From contig CANFOS010000008.1 of assembly GCA_947448735.1 (NCBI GenBank), positions 79,035 through 143,034 of the forward strand: a DNA stretch of 64,000 nucleotides, in the 5' to 3' direction. The position numbers were made by a program, and so were the translations under genes. This document shows, in pieces, positions 7,659-16,649 of the stretch. This stretch comes from Comamonadaceae bacterium (GTDB lineage: Bacteria; Pseudomonadota; Gammaproteobacteria; Burkholderiales; Burkholderiaceae_C). The first letter of the stretch is position 1, and each line of letters opens with the position of its first letter. Under the pieces are notes generated by a model that was not told the DNA's origin, made no database searches, and saw nothing but the letters and a program-made list of their open reading frames with translations.

Positions 7659-9704
7659 TTACGCAGGCCATACCAGCGCAGTGAACTGTTGCCTGAGCTG
7701 GTGGAGTTGCTGGCCAGACGCCGAGGCCCTGGCGTAGCGTTGCGCCTCCAGTTGCATCAACCAGGTCTGCAGCGCTTCATACTGGCTGCCATACCGCGCC
7801 TGCAACAGGGTGGCCAGTTGGCGCGGTGTGGTCGCTTCAGCCATGTTCTCTGGCGTCACCATGCCGGCTTTGACCAACTGTTTGCGCGCCTGGTTCAGCA
7901 GGCGTAGCCAAGGGTCTTGCTGGTTTCGCTCCCACAGCGACCATAGCGCCCCCATCAGGCTGATGGCGACGATGATGGCGATCAGCACGATGCTCAGGTC
8001 TTGCCAGCTGGGGGATTCAAAACCGATGTTTCTCAAGAGGTCAAGCTGCTTGCTTTGGGTGTAGTTCAGGACGCGCTGGTTCCAGGCATTGTTGACGGCG
8101 TCCCAAACGGCGTGCAACCCGATGGTGAAGCTGGGGCTGATGTTGCTGAGTGCCTGGCCAACTGCGCCCTGCGGGGCGACCAGTCTTTGCGATGCGCCCG
8201 TACGGCCTGGCGAGACCGCGGACGTTGGGTCAACTCGCAGCCAGCCACGCCCCTCGTGCCACACCTCGGCCCAGGCGTGGGCGTCACTTTGGCGAAGTAC
8301 CCAAAAGTCGTCAACCGTATTTCGTTCGCCGCCCTGGTAGCCCGTGACAATACGGGCAGGCACGTCCAGAGCCCGCATCAAGATCACAAAACTCGATGCG
8401 ATGTGTTCGCAAAAGCCCGCTTTCTTGTCAAACCAGAACTCGTCAGCGGTGTTGGACCCGTACACACCGGGCTCCAGGGTGTAGGTGTAGCCGCCGGTGC
8501 GCAGTCGGTCGATCACCACCTGAACCAGCTCGGCGCTGCCTGCCTGGGTGTAGCGCGCGTCGCGCCGTATTTCATTGGCCAAAGCCAGGGTGCGTGGGTT
8601 AAAGCTTGGCGGCAGCTCAACAAACTCGCGCAGGCCTATGACGGGTTTTTCAGGCCCGTGCCTGAAGCTGGTGAAGCTTTGCGCCTTGTAACGAATCAGC
8701 TCGCTTGCGGGCTTGTTCAGCATCCACTGCAAATCTGCCTGCATGGCAGTCTGGTAGCCCGACAGTCGCGGGCTGTTGGGGGTGGCATCCAGCACAAAAA
8801 GCCAGGGTCGATTGGTCGGCTCCAGTGTCACTTCGTAGTTGATCGGCTTGCCGGTCACCATCAGGCCGGCGGTCAGTCTGAAACGGGATGCGACGTCAGG
8901 ACTTGCGGGGCGCCACTCGCGTCCGTCAAAGTTGGACAGCACCGGGCCGCGCAGGTACATCTCGCGTTGGGGCGGCGGCTGGCCCTCAAACTTGATGCGC
9001 ATAGACACGCTGTTGTCAAGCGCTAACTGGGCAACGGTGCCGACTTGCATTGTTTCGCTCAGACCACTTTTGCCTCGGACTGTGTCACCGGAAACGCCCC
9101 ACAGTGGCGACAGCCTGGGAAACAGCACAAACAGCACCACCATGATGGGGGCACCGAGCAGCGTTATCCAGCTGGCTGTTTTGGCGGCGTCCATCAGAGG
9201 TGGTTTGCCAACCGGCATGTGCGCATTGACCAGCACCGTCAGCAATCCCAATAGGGCGATCAGCATGCTGGCGGCGGTGAGCAAAGACTGCGAGTAAAAA
9301 AAATTGCTCAACATGCAGAAAAACCCAAGATAAAACACCACAAAAGCATCGCGCCTGGCGCGCAGTTCAAGTGTTTTCAGGGTCAGCAGCACCACCAGCA
9401 TCGTGACGCCTGCGCCCAGCCCGATCAGGGTTTTGTGGGTGAGCAGCGTGGCACCGACGGTGATGGCCAGCAAGCTCAGCACCCACCAGCGGCCGGGTAA
9501 GGGCTGGTTGTTGGCGGCCAGGTAGCCGCGCCAAAGCAGCACACCGCTGGCCAGCACAATGCACCAAAAGGGCAGGTTGACCGCCTGCGGCAACAGCACC
9601 CAAGCGATCACCAGCAACAAAAACAGTGTGTCGCGTGTGTCACGCGGCAGGTTTTGCAGCCATGTTGACAGCTTGGTCAGCACAGGGCCAGTGCCTCCAG
9701 GCAT
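7659..9704 (-). CDS. TgpA-like membrane transglutaminase (DUF3488 plus transglutaminase core)
   Basis: 681 residues. An N-terminal half of several hydrophobic helices (about 20-200, DUF3488 region) is followed by a transglutaminase-like domain. The catalytic triad is visible: Cys432 in GFCEH, His476 in SDAHAW and Asp492 in RVDPTS. A further transmembrane segment lies near 575-595, and the C-terminal part is a helical DUF4129-like tail. The family is represented by Pseudomonas TgpA, an inner-membrane enzyme with a periplasmic active site. It starts inside the end of the DUF58 gene (28-base overlap), giving the conserved order MoxR-DUF58-TgpA, so the three proteins likely act together on an envelope function. 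Confidence 0.92.
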   Translation of the reverse strand: MPGGTGPVLTKLSTWLQNLPRDTRDTLFLLLVIAWVLLPQAVNLPFWCIVLASGVLLWRGYLAANNQPLPGRWWVLSLLAITVGATLLTHKTLIGLGAGVTMLVVLLTLKTLELRARRDAFVVFYLGFFCMLSNFFYSQSLLTAASMLIALLGLLTVLVNAHMPVGKPPLMDAAKTASWITLLGAPIMVVLFVLFPRLSPLWGVSGDTVRGKSGLSETMQVGTVAQLALDNSVSMRIKFEGQPPPQREMYLRGPVLSNFDGREWRPASPDVASRFRLTAGLMVTGKPINYEVTLEPTNRPWLFVLDATPNSPRLSGYQTAMQADLQWMLNKPASELIRYKAQSFTSFRHGPEKPVIGLREFVELPPSFNPRTLALANEIRRDARYTQAGSAELVQVVIDRLRTGGYTYTLEPGVYGSNTADEFWFDKKAGFCEHIASSFVILMRALDVPARIVTGYQGGERNTVDDFWVLRQSDAHAWAEVWHEGRGWLRVDPTSAVSPGRTGASQRLVAPQGAVGQALSNISPSFTIGLHAVWDAVNNAWNQRVLNYTQSKQLDLLRNIGFESPSWQDLSIVLIAIIVAISLMGALWSLWERNQQDPWLRLLNQARKQLVKAGMVTPENMAEATTPRQLATLLQARYGSQYEALQTWLMQLEAQRYARASASGQQLHQLRQQFTALVWPA

Positions 9705-10672
9705 TGCCGCTTATGCACCTCGCCGCTGGCTGGTGCAATGCTGAGCGTCGGCAGGCGCAAGCCGTAAACCACCGCCTGCTTGTCCGCCGCCAGTACCCAG
9801 GCGCACAGGCGCGACAGCTTGTGTTCCTTGTCGCCCGTACCGGCCTGCATGAAGTCAAGCCACAGCTCAAGGGCATTGGCTTGCGCGCTGTCACGCACCA
9901 CCAGTCCATTGCCTGACTCGTCTGCTTTGGCGGCTTTCTTCCACACGACCAGCCTCAATGGGTCACCCCGCCTGTAGCCACGCACGCCATCCAATTCGCC
10001 GGTGTCGCGCGTACGCGAGGCATTGGCTGCATCGCCAGAGCGCGGCTCGCCAGGCGGCAGGGGCGGTGCCTGGCTTTCAGGTGCGGGATACACCAGCACC
10101 TGTGCAGCAGGCCGCCAGACGGTCCAGACGCGAAACGTTCCGATTGGAAATCGTGTCTCGGCCGTCAGCGTGGGCAGGCGGTGCAGGCCGCGTCCGGTGG
10201 GCTTGAAAGCCACTTGTACGGTGCTGTTGCCCTGGCCGGGAACATCCGTCCAGACCCAGTGCTTTGACGCACGGCTGTCCAATACGCTCAGGCCAATGCC
10301 GTGGCGGGTGGCGCGCCGGGTATTCGTCAACCGGATGTCAACAGGGGCTGTGGCACCGGCGTAATGTGCGCCGGGTGCCTGCAGATGCAGGGCCAGCCCG
10401 CGTAGCGTGCCGTGGCACACGTGCATACCGATCAGCGCGCTGCCCGCCAGCAAAAAGGTCAGAAGGTAGCCCAGATTGAGCTGGTAGTTGATCGAGGCCA
10501 CCAGCAGGATCATCAGCGTGACACCCAGCATCAGCCCGGGACGGGTGGGCAAGATGTAAACGGTACGCTGCGTTAGCGTGATGTGGTCACTCAGCGGAAG
10601 CCGGTTTTCAAACCAGCGGCGAAAGCGTTGACGAAAATAAACGGCGGGTCGGGAAAGCACGGGACTCAACAC
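9677..10672 (-). CDS. DUF58 domain protein
   Basis: 331 residues. The N-terminus has two hydrophobic helices (about 45-90: PGLMLGVTLMILLVASINY and GYLLTFLLAGSALIG). A DUF58 domain follows, with the diagnostic pattern GELDGVRGYRRGDPLRLVVWKKAAK near 235. DUF58 proteins contain or resemble von Willebrand A folds and are partners of MoxR-type AAA+ ATPases. It sits 3 bases after the MoxR gene and overlaps the transglutaminase gene by 28 bases, so translational coupling is likely. The function is unknown beyond this association. Confidence 0.9.
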   Translation of the reverse strand: MLSPVLSRPAVYFRQRFRRWFENRLPLSDHITLTQRTVYILPTRPGLMLGVTLMILLVASINYQLNLGYLLTFLLAGSALIGMHVCHGTLRGLALHLQAPGAHYAGATAPVDIRLTNTRRATRHGIGLSVLDSRASKHWVWTDVPGQGNSTVQVAFKPTGRGLHRLPTLTAETRFPIGTFRVWTVWRPAAQVLVYPAPESQAPPLPPGEPRSGDAANASRTRDTGELDGVRGYRRGDPLRLVVWKKAAKADESGNGLVVRDSAQANALELWLDFMQAGTGDKEHKLSRLCAWVLAADKQAVVYGLRLPTLSIAPASGEVHKRQCLEALALC

Positions 10673-10675
10673 CCA

Positions 10676-11596
10676 TCACGGCAGCGGTACAGCGGCCAGC
10701 ATGGCGCGTACCTGCTCCATCGCGCCGCGTCCTGCGTTGCTCACAGGTATCAGGCGGTGCGCAGCCGTTTGCGGCAACACCGCGGCGATGTCGTCGGGCG
10801 CCACATAGTCGCGTTGGTTTAAAAATGCCTGCGCCTTGGCGGCGCGCATCACGGCGATGCCTGCCCTGGGGCTCAGACCCTGCAAAAACCAGCGGCCTGA
10901 ACGGGTGGCGGCCATCAGGTCTTGCATGTAGTTCAGCAGCGGCTCTGCGGCATGCACCTGGCTGACCTGACTTTGCAGCGCCATCAGGTCGTGCGGCGTC
11001 AGCACAGCCTGCAGCTTGTCCACCATGTCGCGCCGGTCGGCACCTTTGAGAAGTTCACGTTCTGCCGCGCGGTCCGGGTAGCCAAGCGATATGCGCATGT
11101 GAAAGCGGTCCAGCTGCGATTCAGGCAGCGCATAGGTGCCGAGCTGGTCATGCGGGTTTTGCGTGGCAATGACAAAAAACGGCAAGGGCAGGGGGCGCGT
11201 GGCCCCTTCAATCGTGACTTGCTTTTCTTCCATCGCCTCCAGGAGCGCGCTTTGGGTTTTGGGGCTGGCCCGGTTGATCTCGTCTGCCAGCAGCACTTGG
11301 GCAAACAGCGGCCCCGGGTGAAACACGAAGCTTTCTTTTTGCCGCTCGTAAATCGACACCCCTGACAAATCGCTTGGCATCAAGTCAGCTGTGAACTGAA
11401 CGCGTGAAAATTGCAGCCCGAATGATCGGGACAGCGCATGCGCCAAAGTCGTTTTGCCGACACCGGGGACGTCCTCAATCAGCAAATGACCGCCCGCCAA
11501 CAAGCAGGCCACGCAGTCTTGCACCTGTGCGGGCTTCCCCACAATGACCGTGTTAAGCTGATTTAAGAGAGTGGTGAGTTTTTCTTTAACTTGCAT
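10676..11596 (-). CDS. MoxR-family AAA+ ATPase
   Basis: 306 residues from the ATG at 11596 (MQVKEKLTTLLNQLN). A much longer open frame reaches 12112 but would run antisense through the divergent deacetylase gene, so it is rejected. The Walker A motif is EDVPGVGKTTLAHAL and the Walker B is LLADEINRASPKTQSALLEAMEE; the sensor segment FVIATQNPHDQLGTYALPE is also present. MoxR ATPases act as chaperones that activate VWA-type partners, here presumably the DUF58 protein encoded 3 bases downstream. Only 30 bases separate this start from that of the divergent deacetylase gene. Confidence 0.93.
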   Translation of the reverse strand: MQVKEKLTTLLNQLNTVIVGKPAQVQDCVACLLAGGHLLIEDVPGVGKTTLAHALSRSFGLQFSRVQFTADLMPSDLSGVSIYERQKESFVFHPGPLFAQVLLADEINRASPKTQSALLEAMEEKQVTIEGATRPLPLPFFVIATQNPHDQLGTYALPESQLDRFHMRISLGYPDRAAERELLKGADRRDMVDKLQAVLTPHDLMALQSQVSQVHAAEPLLNYMQDLMAATRSGRWFLQGLSPRAGIAVMRAAKAQAFLNQRDYVAPDDIAAVLPQTAAHRLIPVSNAGRGAMEQVRAMLAAVPLP

Positions 11597-11626
11597 TTTG
11601 TTACGATAACTCAAAATAGTGGCCCC

Positions 11627-12580
11627 ATGAACGCGACTGGTTATTTCACACACCCGGATTGCCGGAAACACGAGATGGGACGCGGCCACCCCGAGTGCCC
11701 GGAGCGGCTTGACGCGATTGAAGACTGGCTTTTGACCACCGGCGTCAAAGACGCACTTGATTGTCGCCAGGCACCCGAGGCTCCCATCGCTGACATTGAA
11801 CTGAGCCATGACCGAATGATGGTGGCCGGTATTCGCGGCCTGGGCGCACAATTGCTGGACGACATCAATGCCGGTGGGCCGGCCTACGCGTCGATCGACC
11901 CTGACACGACGATGAACGTGCATACGTGGAGCGCCGCCTTGCATGCAGCAGGTGCTGCGCTGGCTGCGACCGATGCCGTGATGGCCGGCGAGATGGAAAA
12001 CGCTTTTTGCGCGGTGCGACCGCCCGGCCACCATGCCTGCCATGACAAAGCCATGGGCTTTTGTTTCTTCAACAACATTGCCATTGCCGCACGTTATGCG
12101 CTTGAGCGCCATGGCCTAAAGCGCGTGGCGGTGGTTGACTTTGACGTCCACCACGGCAATGGCACAGAAGACATTTTGAAGGGTGACGACCGGGTGCTGA
12201 TGGTCGGGTTTTTCCAGCACCCGTTTTACCCTTACTGCGGCACCGACCATCCGGCCAGCAACATGCTGAACCTGCCCATGCCGGCCTACACCCAAGGCAT
12301 GGCGGTGCGCGAGATGATTGAGTCTTACTGGATACCGCGGCTGGACGCGTTTGAGCCTGACATGATTTTCATCAGCGCCGGGTTTGACGCCCACCGTGAT
12401 GATGATTTGGGCCAGATGGGCTTGGTCGAGCAGGACTACGCATGGATCACCCAGCGCATCAAAGACGTGGCCAAGCGGCACTCACACGGCCGCATTGTTT
12501 CAAGCTTGGAAGGCGGCTATCACCTGAACGCCTTGGCCCGCAGTGTCGAAGCGCACATTCGTGTGCTGGCAGATTTATAG
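11627..12580 (+). CDS. Histone deacetylase family (acetylpolyamine/amidohydrolase-like) protein
   Basis: 317 residues from ATG 11627 (MNATGYFTHPDCRKHEMG). The arginase/deacetylase fold shows its signatures: HPECPERL near the N-terminus, RPPGHHACHDKAMGFCFFNN with the active-site histidines, and VVDFDVHHGNGTED with the zinc-binding Asp and His. SAGFDAHRDD supplies the last zinc Asp, and EGGYHLNAL follows. Bacterial members deacetylate acetylpolyamines or other acetylamides; the substrate here is unknown. The adjacent enoyl-CoA hydratase gene starts 8 bases after the stop. Confidence 0.9.
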   Translation: MNATGYFTHPDCRKHEMGRGHPECPERLDAIEDWLLTTGVKDALDCRQAPEAPIADIELSHDRMMVAGIRGLGAQLLDDINAGGPAYASIDPDTTMNVHTWSAALHAAGAALAATDAVMAGEMENAFCAVRPPGHHACHDKAMGFCFFNNIAIAARYALERHGLKRVAVVDFDVHHGNGTEDILKGDDRVLMVGFFQHPFYPYCGTDHPASNMLNLPMPAYTQGMAVREMIESYWIPRLDAFEPDMIFISAGFDAHRDDDLGQMGLVEQDYAWITQRIKDVAKRHSHGRIVSSLEGGYHLNALARSVEAHIRVLADL

Positions 12581-12588
12581 ACGTTCCC

Positions 12589-13386
12589 ATGACCACAACA
12601 CCCACCGAACTCCCGCCACCCTTACTGCACAACCGTGACGCCCGGGGGGTGCACACACTGGTGCTGAACCGACCCGCCAGCTTTAATGCCCTGAGCCACG
12701 ACATGCTGGCAGCGCTGCAAGCGGCACTTGACTTTGTTGCCGACGATGCCACGGCTCGATTGGTTGTCATTGCCGCCGAAGGCAAGGCCTTTTGCGCTGG
12801 CCACAACCTCAAGGACATGCGCGCTCACCCCGAACTGGCTTACTACCAAAAGTTGTTTGCCCAATGCACGCGCATGATGCTGACGATTCAAAATTTGCCT
12901 GTGCCGGTCGTTGCAAGGGTCCAGGGCTTGGCCACTGCCGCAGGTTGCCAATTGGTGGCTCAGTGCGATTTGGCCGTGGCTGCCAGCAACGCCACTTTCG
13001 GCGTCAACGGGATTGACGTGGGCCTGTTTTGCGCCACACCCAGTGTGCCGCTGGTGCGCAACATGCCCGCCAAGCAAGCCATGGAAATGCTGCTGACGGG
13101 CGAGTTCATCAGCGCAGATGAGGCGCGTGTTCGCGGCTTGGTCAACCGGGTAGCGCCGCTTGACGCGCTTGATTCTGAGCTTGAAAAACTGGTGCTGTCC
13201 ATCCTGGCCAAACCGCGTGAAGCCCTCGCTTTGGGCAAAGCACTTTTTTACAAGCAGCGCGAAACCGGTATCGAAGCGGCATACCAGCTGGCGGGCCAAA
13301 CCATGGCCTGCAACATGAACCACCCGGTTGCCCAAGAAGGCGTGCAGGCGTTCATCGACAAGAGGAAGCCGCAATGGCCAGCGTGA
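12589..13386 (+). CDS. Enoyl-CoA hydratase/isomerase family protein
   Basis: 265 residues from ATG 12589 (MTTTPTELPPP); the longer upstream frame overlaps the deacetylase gene and is not used. The crotonase fold is shown by LNRPASFNALSHDML and the oxyanion-hole motif FCAGHNLKDM. A second glycine-rich element (VQGLATAAGCQLVAQCDLAVA) is also present. The position of the usual hydratase glutamate is not obvious, so the exact reaction (hydratase, isomerase or other crotonase chemistry) is uncertain. It overlaps the MscS gene by 13 bases. Confidence 0.88.
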   Translation: MTTTPTELPPPLLHNRDARGVHTLVLNRPASFNALSHDMLAALQAALDFVADDATARLVVIAAEGKAFCAGHNLKDMRAHPELAYYQKLFAQCTRMMLTIQNLPVPVVARVQGLATAAGCQLVAQCDLAVAASNATFGVNGIDVGLFCATPSVPLVRNMPAKQAMEMLLTGEFISADEARVRGLVNRVAPLDALDSELEKLVLSILAKPREALALGKALFYKQRETGIEAAYQLAGQTMACNMNHPVAQEGVQAFIDKRKPQWPA

Positions 13387-14750
13387 GTTCTTTAAGCTTG
13401 TTGAGCCTGGGAACGATTTTTCCGCCGGGCTTGTTTTCCGGGTCGGCGGCCTACCCTAAGCAGCGGATTGATAACTTTGACCAATGGTTGTCAGCCATCA
13501 CGCAGTCCACCGCGCTGGTTGAACTGGCCGTGTTGCTGGCCTGTGCACTGCTGGCCTGGGCGGTGGTGCGGCTGGTTCGCCGCATCAGTCGTAACACCGA
13601 TATCAAGTCAATCCTGTTTGGCAAACGCATCATTGACGGGGTGCTGTTTCCCATGCTGCTGTTGCTGACGGCTTACACCGTCAGCGTGCTGTTGGCCCGA
13701 CTGTTTCCGCTGGCGGTCTTTAAGGTGGCGATTCCGGTGTTGTTGTCGCTGGCCGTTATCCGCTTGGGCGTGAAGGTGCTGCAAGCCGCTTTCAGCAATG
13801 CCCCCTGGGTGAGCGCGCTAGAGCGGTCCATTTCTTGGCTGGCCTGGCTCGTCATGCTGCTATGGGTCAGCGGCTTGCTGCCGGTGGTTTTGGAAGAGCT
13901 CGATGCCATTCACTGGAAAATGGGCACCAGCACTCTCTCGGTGCGTAATTTACTGGAAGGGTTTTTGACAGCCAGCGTGGTGATTTTGATCACGCTGTGG
14001 ATATCGTCGAGCATCGAATCCAAGCTGCTGCGTAAAGCCACGGGCAATGAGCTGTCACTGCGCAAGGCTGCCAGCAACGCAATTCGTGTGGTGCTGGTGT
14101 TTGTCGGCCTCATGGTCGCCTTGTCAGCAGTGGGGATTGACTTGACGGCGCTGTCGGTGTTGGGCGGAGCGATCGGCGTGGGTGTGGGCTTTGGTCTGCA
14201 AAAGCTGGCTGCCAACTACGTCAGTGGTTTTGTCATGCTGGCCGAGCGCAGCGTGCGCATTGGCGACAACGTGAGGGTTGACGGTTTTGAAGGGCTGATC
14301 ACCGACATCCGGGCGCGTTACACCGTGGTGCGCGCACTGTCGGGGCGCGAATCGATCGTGCCTAACGAAATGTTCATCAGCAACCGGATTGAAAACCTCT
14401 CGCTGGCTGATTTGCGGGTGCTCCAATCGACTGTGGTGTCTGTTGGATATGACAGCGATGTCGATCTGGTGATGCGCCTGCTGGCCGATGCAGCGCTGTC
14501 ACAGGAGCGCGTTTTGAAAGACCCCGGGCCTGGGGTGAATCTGACCAATTTTGGTCCTGATGGCCTTGAATTCACCCTCAATTACTGGATGACTGACCCC
14601 GAAAACGGACAGCAAAACTTGCGTTCGCTGGTCAATCTTGCAGCTTTGGCAGCACTGCGTGAGCACGGCATTGAAATTCCCTTTCCCCAGCGTGTGTTGC
14701 ACACAAAGGTCGATGCGAAAGCGCAGCCCAATAGTGGTGCAAACGCCTAG
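13374..14750 (+). CDS. MscS-family mechanosensitive ion channel
   Basis: 458 residues with several predicted transmembrane helices (about 40-235) before the MscS core. The pore helix and beta domain are recognisable in the glycine/alanine-rich LSVLGGAIGVGVGFGLQKLAANYVSG run and in MLAERSVRIGDNVRVDGFEG. The IENLSLAD...VVSVGYDSDVDLV segment belongs to the cytoplasmic vestibule. Such channels open under hypo-osmotic shock. The start lies inside the preceding enoyl-CoA hydratase gene, so the two may be translationally coupled, although no functional link is evident. Confidence 0.92.
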   Translation: MASVSSLSLLSLGTIFPPGLFSGSAAYPKQRIDNFDQWLSAITQSTALVELAVLLACALLAWAVVRLVRRISRNTDIKSILFGKRIIDGVLFPMLLLLTAYTVSVLLARLFPLAVFKVAIPVLLSLAVIRLGVKVLQAAFSNAPWVSALERSISWLAWLVMLLWVSGLLPVVLEELDAIHWKMGTSTLSVRNLLEGFLTASVVILITLWISSSIESKLLRKATGNELSLRKAASNAIRVVLVFVGLMVALSAVGIDLTALSVLGGAIGVGVGFGLQKLAANYVSGFVMLAERSVRIGDNVRVDGFEGLITDIRARYTVVRALSGRESIVPNEMFISNRIENLSLADLRVLQSTVVSVGYDSDVDLVMRLLADAALSQERVLKDPGPGVNLTNFGPDGLEFTLNYWMTDPENGQQNLRSLVNLAALAALREHGIEIPFPQRVLHTKVDAKAQPNSGANA

Positions 14751-14764
14751 AGGGATTTAAAAAT

Positions 14765-14778
14765 AGAACGACCGTTCT
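14765..14778. promoter_or_regulatory. Palindromic operator candidate upstream of etfBA
   Basis: AGAACGACCGTTCT is a palindrome (AGAAC, 4-base spacer, GTTCT) lying just upstream of a TAAACT sequence (14786-14791) that could be a -10 element. Its reverse complement matches 13 of 14 positions of the site at 52200-52213 before the fadB-like operon. TetR-type fatty-acid regulators of betaproteobacteria bind sites of this general kind, so regulation by such a repressor is likely but inferred. Confidence 0.65.
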
Positions 14779-14894
14779 TTTTCTGTAAACTAAGGGCTAT
14801 TGGAGCCTCTGGTAAACCATGCAACCCGCATAGAAGCATAAAATGCAGGGTTTACCTTTACGTCAACGTCAATTAACCATCCTGGAGCCGCGCA

Positions 14895-15644
14895 ATGAAG
14901 GTTTTGGTACCCGTCAAACGAGTCGTCGATTACAACGTCAAAGTTCGCGTTAAGTCCGACGGCACAGGCATTGATATCGCCAACGTCAAAATGAGCATGA
15001 ACCCCTTTGACGAGATTGCCATTGAAGAAGCCACGCGGCTGAAAGAAAAAGGCCTTGCCACTGAAATCATCGCCGTGAGCTGTGGCGTGTTGCAGTGTCA
15101 GGAAACCTTGCGCACGGCCATGGCCATTGGCGCAGACCGCGCGATTCTGGTGGAAACCGCTGAAGAACTGCAGCCGTTGGCGGTCGCCAAGCTGCTCAAG
15201 GCCCTGGTGGACAAAGAGCAGCCACAACTCGTCATTCTGGGCAAGCAAGCCATTGATGATGACTGCAACCAGACCGGCCAGATGCTGGCTGCCTTGCTGG
15301 GCTGGCCGCAGGCAACTTTTGCCTCCAAGGTTGAAGTTGCCGATGGCGTTGCCAAGGTCACCCGTGAGGTTGATGGCGGTCTGGAAACCCTATCCCTGAC
15401 GCTGCCTGCCATCATCACGACTGACTTGCGCCTGAACGAGCCGCGCTACGTCACGCTGCCCAACATCATGAAGGCCAAGAAGAAGCAGCTGGATAACTTC
15501 AAGCCTGAAGATCTGGGTGTCGATGTCAAGCCGCGTATCAAAACCCTCAAGGTCAGCGAGCCGCCCAAGCGCAGCGCGGGTATCAAGGTGGCCGATGTGG
15601 CCACGCTGATTGACAAGCTCAAAAACGAAGCCAAAGTGATTTAA
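14895..15644 (+). CDS. etfB: Electron transfer flavoprotein beta subunit
   Basis: 249 residues, the normal length. With EtfA it forms the FAD- and AMP-containing heterodimer that takes electrons from acyl-CoA dehydrogenases to ETF:ubiquinone oxidoreductase. The N-terminus [20 protein letters not shown], the GADRAILVE strand and the [20 protein letters not shown] segment are family hallmarks, and the C-terminal arm embraces the alpha subunit. The gene lies 11 bases before etfA, downstream of the operator candidate at 14765, and is followed by an acyl-CoA dehydrogenase gene that likely supplies electrons. Confidence 0.96.
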   Translation: MKVLVPVKRVVDYNVKVRVKSDGTGIDIANVKMSMNPFDEIAIEEATRLKEKGLATEIIAVSCGVLQCQETLRTAMAIGADRAILVETAEELQPLAVAKLLKALVDKEQPQLVILGKQAIDDDCNQTGQMLAALLGWPQATFASKVEVADGVAKVTREVDGGLETLSLTLPAIITTDLRLNEPRYVTLPNIMKAKKKQLDNFKPEDLGVDVKPRIKTLKVSEPPKRSAGIKVADVATLIDKLKNEAKVI

Positions 15645-15655
15645 GGACGCACGCC

Positions 15656-16588
15656 ATGACCTCTTTAGTAATTGCCGAACACGACAACGCCAGCATCAAG
15701 CCGGCCACCCTGAATACCGTGACAGCTGCTGCCCAGTGCGGTGGTGAGGTTCATATTCTGGTAGCAGGCAAGGGCGCTGAAGGCGCTGCAAAAGCCGCTT
15801 CAACGATTGCGGGCGTCGCCAAAGTCATTCATGTCGAGGGCGATCATTTCGCCCACGGCCTGGCTGAAAACATGGCGACGCAAGTTTTGTCGATTGCCGC
15901 CAGCTACTCACACATTCTTTTCCCGGCGACGGCGTCCGGCAAAAACATTGCCCCTCGCGTGGCCGCGGCACTCGATGTGGGTCAGATTTCTGACATCACC
16001 CAGGTGGATGCACCGGACACCTTTGAGCGTCCCATTTACGCGGGCAACGCGATTGCTACCGTGCAAAGCATGGACGCCACGAAAGTCATCACCGTGCGCA
16101 CGACGGGTTTTGATCCTGCTGCCAGCACGGGCGGCAGCGCCGCCATGGAGGTGCTCGCAGGTGTCGCCGACAGTGGTAAAACCGCATTTTTGGGCTCAGA
16201 AATTGCCAAAAACGATCGGCCCGAGCTGACAGCCGCCAAGATCATCGTCTCCGGGGGTCGCGCTTTGGGTTCCGCGGAAAAATTCAATGATGTCATGACG
16301 CCCCTGGCCGACAAGTTGGGCGCCGCACTTGGGGCATCGCGCGCTGCGGTCGACGCCGGCTACGCCCCGAATGACTGGCAAGTGGGCCAGACCGGCAAGA
16401 TCGTGGCGCCTCAGCTTTACATCGCCGCAGGCATATCGGGAGCCATCCAGCATCTGGCTGGCATGAAGGACAGCAAGGTCATCGTGGCCATCAACAAAGA
16501 CCCCGAAGCGCCGATTTTCAGTGTGGCTGACTATGGGCTGGAGGCTGATCTGTTCGCCGCTGTGCCTGAGCTGACGGCAGCGCTTTAG
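15656..16588 (+). CDS. etfA: Electron transfer flavoprotein alpha subunit
   Basis: 310 residues. The N-terminal domain begins [11 protein letters not shown]. The C-terminal FAD-binding domain shows [14 protein letters not shown], the [26 protein letters not shown] run and the closing [20 protein letters not shown] motif. Together these place FAD binding and subunit contact as in other EtfA proteins. It is co-oriented and tightly spaced with etfB. A GC-rich hairpin (16604-16624) separates it from the following acyl-CoA dehydrogenase gene and may tune read-through. Confidence 0.96.
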   Translation: MTSLVIAEHDNASIKPATLNTVTAAAQCGGEVHILVAGKGAEGAAKAASTIAGVAKVIHVEGDHFAHGLAENMATQVLSIAASYSHILFPATASGKNIAPRVAAALDVGQISDITQVDAPDTFERPIYAGNAIATVQSMDATKVITVRTTGFDPAASTGGSAAMEVLAGVADSGKTAFLGSEIAKNDRPELTAAKIIVSGGRALGSAEKFNDVMTPLADKLGAALGASRAAVDAGYAPNDWQVGQTGKIVAPQLYIAAGISGAIQHLAGMKDSKVIVAINKDPEAPIFSVADYGLEADLFAAVPELTAAL

Positions 16589-16603
16589 GCGTTTGACGAC
16601 CCC

Positions 16604-16624
16604 GCCGCAGCGCCTCACTGCGGC
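16604..16624 (+). terminator. GC-rich hairpin between etfA and the acyl-CoA dehydrogenase gene
   Basis: GCCGCAG and CTGCGGC form a perfect 7-bp stem with a 7-base loop. No T-tract follows, so it is more likely a processing or attenuation element than a full terminator. Confidence 0.3.
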
Positions 16625-16649
16625 TTGAACACGACGACAGAGACATCAC

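Noticed and set aside
11597..12112. A long N-terminal extension of the MoxR frame
   Set aside because: It runs antisense through the deacetylase gene and the conserved MoxR domain begins at the ATG at 11596.
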